Source: Labilibaculum sp041595635
GTDB taxonomy: Bacteria; Bacteroidota; Bacteroidia; Bacteroidales; Marinifilaceae
DNA length: 64,000 bases
Reading direction: 5' to 3'
Assembly: GCF_041595635.1 (NCBI RefSeq)
Contig: NZ_JBFHJW010000009.1
Span: forward strand, 24,901-88,900
Shown piece after piece: positions 59,857-64,000 of the stretch; positions within the stretch are counted from its first letter, which is position 1; every line of letters begins with the position of its first letter. The translations under genes were made by a program, and so were the position numbers. A model generated the notes under the pieces. The model saw nothing but the letters and a program-made list of their open reading frames with translations, had not been told where the DNA came from and did not search any database.

Positions 59857-59895
59857 GTTGTTTATTATCGTTTAGGTTCAATTAATTTTAAGTAA

Positions 59896-62800
59896 ATGTC
59901 TTCAAATTCAATTAGTCAAAGAATTAGTTTTACTTCTAATAAAGATCAGTTACAATATCCTGATTTTTTAGAGATACAGCTAAAATCTTTTCAAGACTTT
60001 TTTCAGCTGGAAACGACCCCGGAGAAAAGAAAGAACGAAGGATTATTTAAAGTATTTAGTGAGAATTTTCCAATTACTGATACTAGAAATAATTTTGTGT
60101 TGGAGTTTCTCGACTATTTTGTTGATCCACCCCGTTACGCTATTGACGAGTGTATAGAAAGAGGCCTAACTTATAGTGTACCACTAAAAGCTAAGCTAAA
60201 ACTATATTGTACCGATCCTGAGCATGAGGATTTTGATACTGTAATTCAGGATGTATATCTTGGAACAGTTCCTTATATGACTCAAAAAGGTACCTTCGTG
60301 GTTAACGGAGCCGAACGTGTTGTTGTTTCGCAGCTGCACCGTTCACCTGGCGTGTTCTTTGGACAAAGTGTTCACGCTAATGGAACTAAATTATATTCTG
60401 CCAGAATTATTCCATTTAAAGGTTCTTGGATTGAGTTCGCAACCGACATCAATAATGTGATGTTTGCGTATATCGATCGTAAGAAAAAACTTCCTGTTAC
60501 CACATTGCTACGTGCAATTGGTTACGAAAGTGATAAAGAAATTTTAGAAATTTTTGATCTCGCTGATGAAATCAAGGTTTCAAAAACTGGACTCAAAAAA
60601 ATTGTTGGTCGCAAGTTAGCTGCTCGTGTTCTTAAGTCTTGGATTGAAGATTTTGTAGATGAAGATACAGGAGAAGTTGTATCGATTGAGCGTAATGAGG
60701 TTATTATTGATCGTGAGACAATACTTGAGCCAGAACATATAGAAGAGATTCTTGAGTCGGGAGCAAAAACTATTTTGTTGCACAAGGAAGAGCAAAATCT
60801 TGCTGATTATGCAATTATTTACAATACTTTGCAAAAAGATCCTTGTAACTCTGAAAAAGAAGCAGTTCTTCACATTTATCGTCAGTTACGTAACTCGGAG
60901 CCACCAGATGAGGCTACCGCTAGAGATGTAATCGATAAATTATTCTTTTCTGATAAGCGTTACGATTTAGGTGACGTTGGTCGATACCGTATCAATAAAA
61001 AACTTGGCTTAAATACGGCTAATGATACAAAAGTATTGACAAAAGAGGATATTATTGAGATTATCAAATATCTGATTAAATTATTGAATGCTCGTACTGA
61101 TGTTGATGATATTGATCACCTTAGTAATAGACGTGTTCGTACTGTTGGAGAACAATTACATACTCAATTTGGTGTTGGTTTAGCTCGTATGGCACGTACC
61201 ATTCGTGAGAGAATGAATGTTCGCGATAATGAGGTGTTTACTCCAATTGATTTGATCAATTCAAAGACACTCTCCTCAGTAATTAATTCCTTTTTTGGAA
61301 CCAATGCACTATCTCAATTCATGGATCAAACGAATCCATTGGCTGAGATAACCCACAAAAGAAGAATGTCTGCACTTGGACCAGGCGGTCTTTCTCGTGA
61401 AAGAGCTGGTTTCGAGGTTCGAGATGTACACTATACTCACTACGGACGTTTGTGTCCTATTGAAACTCCTGAGGGACCAAATATTGGACTTATTTCCTCG
61501 CTTTGTGTTTTTGCAAAGATTAACAATCTTGGATTTATCGAAACTCCATACCGAAAAGTGGTTGATGGTAAAGTAGATTTATCTATAGAAGGAATTAAGT
61601 ACTTATCTGCCGAAGAAGAGGAGGGATTGGTTATTGCTCAAGCGAATGCACCTTTTAATGAGGATGGCTCGTTTGTAAATCCAAAGGCGAAAGCTCGTAT
61701 GGATGGTGATTTTCCTTTTGCGGAAGTTGATAAGTTAAATCTTATGGATGTAGCTCCTAATCAAATTGCTTCTATTGCAGCTTCTTTAATTCCTTTTCTG
61801 GAACATGATGATGCTAACCGTGCTTTGATGGGATCAAATATGATGCGTCAAGCTGTACCGGTTATTAGTCCTGAATCTCCAATTGTTGGAACAGGTCTAG
61901 AAGGTGATCTTGCCCGTGATTCAAGAACTCAGATTTGCGCTGAGGGCGAAGGAGTTATCGAATTTGTAGATGCTACAAAGATCGTAATTGGATATGAGCG
62001 TTCTGAAGAGGAAGTTTTCGTTAGTTTCGAAGGAAATAGTAAAACATATTTGCTTCCTAAATACGGAAAAACTAACCAGGGAACAACAATGGATCTTAAG
62101 CCAATTGTGGCTAAAGGCGATAAAGTTGTGAAAGGTCAGATTCTTACACAGGGATATGCGACCCAATTAGGTGAGCTTGCTCTTGGTCGTAACCTTAAAG
62201 TGGCGTTTATGCCTTGGAAAGGTTATAATTATGAGGATGCGATTGTGATTTCAGAACGAATCGTTAGAGATGATGTGTTTACTTCGGTTCACGTTGACGA
62301 ATACTCTCTTGAGGTTCGAGATACAAAACGTGGTATGGAAGAGTTAACCTCTGATATCCCTAATGTAAGTGAAGAAGCCACTCGAAATCTTGATGAGAAT
62401 GGATTGATCCGAATTGGTGCTATTGTTGAGCCTGGTGATATCCTTATTGGAAAGATTACTCCAAAAGGAGAATCGGATCCATCTCCAGAAGAAAAATTAC
62501 TAAGAGCGATCTTTGGTGATAAGGCTGGAGATGTGAAGGATGCTTCACTGAAAGCTTCGCCATCATTACGAGGAGTAATAATTAATAAAAAATTATTCTC
62601 TCGCTCAATGAGAGATCGTAAATCTAAACAATCAGACAAACCTATTATTCTTAAATTAGATGAGGAACTTGCTCAACAGGTTTTAGAATTAAAGAATCGT
62701 TTGGTTGATAAATTGTTCATTCTTGTAAATGGAAAAACTTCCCAAGGTGTTAAGGATTATCTTAATGTTGATGTAATTAGTAAGGGAGTTAAGTTTACAC

Positions 62801-63708
62801 AGAAACTTTTGGCAGATATAAACTATATGGAAATTAATCCAAATAAGTGGACTACTGACAAAGATAAGAACGATACGATTAAGAAATTACTGCACAATTA
62901 CATTATCAAGTATAAAGAACTTGAGGGTGCTAATAAGCGTAAGAAATATAACGTAACCATCGGTGATGAAATGCCAGCGGGTATTATTCAAATGGCAAAA
63001 GTCTATGTTGCTAAGAAGCGTAAACTTCAAATTGGTGATAAAATGGCGGGTCGACATGGTAATAAAGGAATCGTTTCACGTGTTGTACGTGATGAAGATA
63101 TGCCTTTCCTAGAAGATGGAACCACTGTTGACATTTGCTTGAATCCACTTGGTGTACCGTCTCGTATGAACTTGGGACAGGTATTTGAAACAGTGCTTGG
63201 TTGGGCTGGTAAAGAGCTTGGATTAAAATTTGCTACCCCGATCTTTGATGGTGCTTCTCTTGATGAAATTACCGCTTATACCGATAAAGCTGGTGTGCCA
63301 GCATTTGGGAAAGCATATTTACATGATGGAGGTACTGGACTTCGATTCGATCAGCCAGCTACAGTAGGTGTTATATACATGCTGAAACTTGGTCACATGG
63401 TTGATGACAAAATGCACGCGCGTTCTATTGGACCATATTCGTTGATTACTCAGCAACCTCTTGGAGGTAAAGCTCAATTCGGTGGTCAGCGTTTTGGAGA
63501 GATGGAGGTTTGGGCTCTTGAAGCTTTTGGTGCAGCTCATATTCTACAAGAAATACTTACTGTGAAGTCGGATGATGTTGTAGGTAGAGCGAAAGCATAT
63601 GAAGCTATCGTTAAAGGTGATCCAATGCCTAGTCCTGGTATTCCAGAATCTCTTAATGTATTATTGCATGAACTAAGAGGTTTAGGTTTGAGCGTTAAAT
63701 TAGTATAA
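59896..63708 (+). CDS. rpoB: DNA-directed RNA polymerase subunit beta
   Basis: 1270 residues, normal for Bacteroidetes. Signatures in order: GTVPYMTQKGTFVVNGAERVVVSQLHRSPGVFF, in parts (about 132-160), the rifampicin region FFGTNALSQFMDQTNPLAEITHKRRMSALGPGGLSRERAGFEVRDVH, in parts (about 465-515), NYEDAIVISERIVRDDVF (about 777), GDKMAGRHGNKGIVSRV (about 1051) and EMEVWALEAFGAAHIL (about 1204). In the rifampicin cluster the wild-type residues (Gln/Asp/His/Ser at the usual hotspots, seen as FMDQTN and THKRRMSALG) are present, so natural susceptibility at the target is expected. It follows the rplL attenuator hairpin and lies 82 bases before rpoC. Confidence 0.98.
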   Translation: MSSNSISQRISFTSNKDQLQYPDFLEIQLKSFQDFFQLETTPEKRKNEGLFKVFSENFPITDTRNNFVLEFLDYFVDPPRYAIDECIERGLTYSVPLKAKLKLYCTDPEHEDFDTVIQDVYLGTVPYMTQKGTFVVNGAERVVVSQLHRSPGVFFGQSVHANGTKLYSARIIPFKGSWIEFATDINNVMFAYIDRKKKLPVTTLLRAIGYESDKEILEIFDLADEIKVSKTGLKKIVGRKLAARVLKSWIEDFVDEDTGEVVSIERNEVIIDRETILEPEHIEEILESGAKTILLHKEEQNLADYAIIYNTLQKDPCNSEKEAVLHIYRQLRNSEPPDEATARDVIDKLFFSDKRYDLGDVGRYRINKKLGLNTANDTKVLTKEDIIEIIKYLIKLLNARTDVDDIDHLSNRRVRTVGEQLHTQFGVGLARMARTIRERMNVRDNEVFTPIDLINSKTLSSVINSFFGTNALSQFMDQTNPLAEITHKRRMSALGPGGLSRERAGFEVRDVHYTHYGRLCPIETPEGPNIGLISSLCVFAKINNLGFIETPYRKVVDGKVDLSIEGIKYLSAEEEEGLVIAQANAPFNEDGSFVNPKAKARMDGDFPFAEVDKLNLMDVAPNQIASIAASLIPFLEHDDANRALMGSNMMRQAVPVISPESPIVGTGLEGDLARDSRTQICAEGEGVIEFVDATKIVIGYERSEEEVFVSFEGNSKTYLLPKYGKTNQGTTMDLKPIVAKGDKVVKGQILTQGYATQLGELALGRNLKVAFMPWKGYNYEDAIVISERIVRDDVFTSVHVDEYSLEVRDTKRGMEELTSDIPNVSEEATRNLDENGLIRIGAIVEPGDILIGKITPKGESDPSPEEKLLRAIFGDKAGDVKDASLKASPSLRGVIINKKLFSRSMRDRKSKQSDKPIILKLDEELAQQVLELKNRLVDKLFILVNGKTSQGVKDYLNVDVISKGVKFTQKLLADINYMEINPNKWTTDKDKNDTIKKLLHNYIIKYKELEGANKRKKYNVTIGDEMPAGIIQMAKVYVAKKRKLQIGDKMAGRHGNKGIVSRVVRDEDMPFLEDGTTVDICLNPLGVPSRMNLGQVFETVLGWAGKELGLKFATPIFDGASLDEITAYTDKAGVPAFGKAYLHDGGTGLRFDQPATVGVIYMLKLGHMVDDKMHARSIGPYSLITQQPLGGKAQFGGQRFGEMEVWALEAFGAAHILQEILTVKSDDVVGRAKAYEAIVKGDPMPSPGIPESLNVLLHELRGLGLSVKLV

Positions 63709-63790
63709 GCCTTATAATAAAGCGTATGCTGGGTTTTCCTGGCATTCGCCTTGCTTGAAACAAAATTGTTAATTTCCTAATTTTCAACAT

Positions 63791-64000
63791 ATGGCATTCA
63801 GAAGAGATAACAAAGTAAAGAGTAGTTTTACAAAAATCTCTATCAGTCTTGCTTCTCCCGAAGAGATCTTAGAAAGATCTAGTGGTGAAGTTTTAAAGCC
63901 TGAAACCATCAACTATCGTACTTATAAACCAGAACGCGACGGATTATTCTGTGAAAGAATTTTCGGTCCTGTAAAAGATTATGAGTGCCATTGTGGTAAA
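63791..64000 (+). CDS. rpoC: DNA-directed RNA polymerase subunit beta', N-terminal fragment
   Basis: 70 codons from the ATG at 63791 to the window end. MAFRRDNKVKSSFTKISISLASPEEI, in parts, then GEVLKPETINYRTYKPERDGLFCERIFGPVKDYECHCGK, in parts, which is the zinc-binding ZBD start of beta' (two cysteines of the ECHCGK pair visible). The rest lies outside. An imperfect inverted repeat at about 63722-63750 in the 82-base gap after rpoB has no T-run. Confidence 0.95.
   Translation, partial: MAFRRDNKVKSSFTKISISLASPEEILERSSGEVLKPETINYRTYKPERDGLFCERIFGPVKDYECHCGK

Noticed and set aside
62289..62639. Minus-strand frame inside rpoB (116 codons)
   Set aside because: Shadow of a highly conserved gene; product has low-complexity serine/isoleucine composition.
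63722..63750. Imperfect inverted repeat between rpoB and rpoC as terminator
   Set aside because: Mismatched stem and no T-run; termination inside rpoBC is not expected.

Overview
The window is a low-GC stretch of chromosome from a Bacteroidetes (Bacteroidota), most probably a marine, anaerobic or facultative member of the Marinilabiliales/Prolixibacteraceae type. The evidence is: the N-terminus of the Bacteroidetes-type RpoD; a Rho with a very long charged insertion; PorT/SprT and the lipidated TamA homologue TamL; promoter elements of the Bacteroidetes form TAnnTTTG (often with TTG about 19-21 bases upstream); almost no Shine-Dalgarno (SD) sequences; and pyruvate:ferredoxin oxidoreductase plus pyruvate phosphate dikinase in central metabolism. 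The species placement is inference. No prophage, IS element, CRISPR array or obvious genomic island is visible; this is mostly core genome.

Layout. 1-2.4 kb: start of rpoD (minus) diverging from rho. 2.5-12.4 kb: an AAA ATPase, nifJ (PFOR), a dihydroorotate-dehydrogenase-like protein, ppdK and a PepSY-type membrane protein. 12.5-21.5 kb: ruvX, def, an outer-membrane protein, comEC, and a potassium-uptake cluster trkA-trkH-trkH. 21.5-25.1 kb (minus): SRPBCC protein, Sua5/YrdC-type tRNA t6A enzyme, transaldolase-like aldolase, then an RNA cluster of four tRNA-Thr genes behind the SRP RNA. 25.3-28.7 kb: DUF4199 protein, two glycosyltransferases and a methyltransferase. 28.7-33.4 kb (minus): miaA, a pRiA4b ORF-3-like protein, LuxC-type acyl-CoA reductase, DUF2752 protein, gapA and a 42-residue lipoprotein. 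33.5-49.4 kb: a BamA/TamA-family protein, a PocR/PAS/GAF hybrid histidine kinase, two short-chain/Rossmann enzymes, a divergent PurL, ubiE-porT-FAD enzyme, an RNA methyltransferase and tamL. 49.5-53.4 kb: class II aldolase, a sodium symporter, a four-module HhH protein. 53.4-64 kb: rpsU-xerC-hpf, then tRNAs-tuf-trnW-secE-nusG-rplKAJL-rpoB-rpoC (rpoC runs off the window).

How the genes work together. PFOR, PPDK, GAPDH, class II aldolase and the transaldolase-like enzyme cover the pyruvate/PEP node and triose/hexose interconversion of an anaerobe. TamL, the BamA-like protein and PorT serve outer-membrane assembly and type IX secretion. The last 10 kb is the translation/transcription operon block, apparently driven from a good promoter at 55057-55087.

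Most interesting signals. (1) Three genes (nifJ, rpsU, hpf) carry strong SD sequences where nearly all others have none; for rpsU this fits the bS21-dependent autoregulation known in this phylum, and hpf and nifJ would be additional candidates. (2) The PurL homologue has replaced two normally invariant active-site residues. (3) A threonine-tRNA array behind the SRP RNA appears to have grown by unit duplication. (4) A previously uncalled 42-residue lipoprotein and a start-site correction for tamL. I did not find a clear, wholly new multi-gene system.
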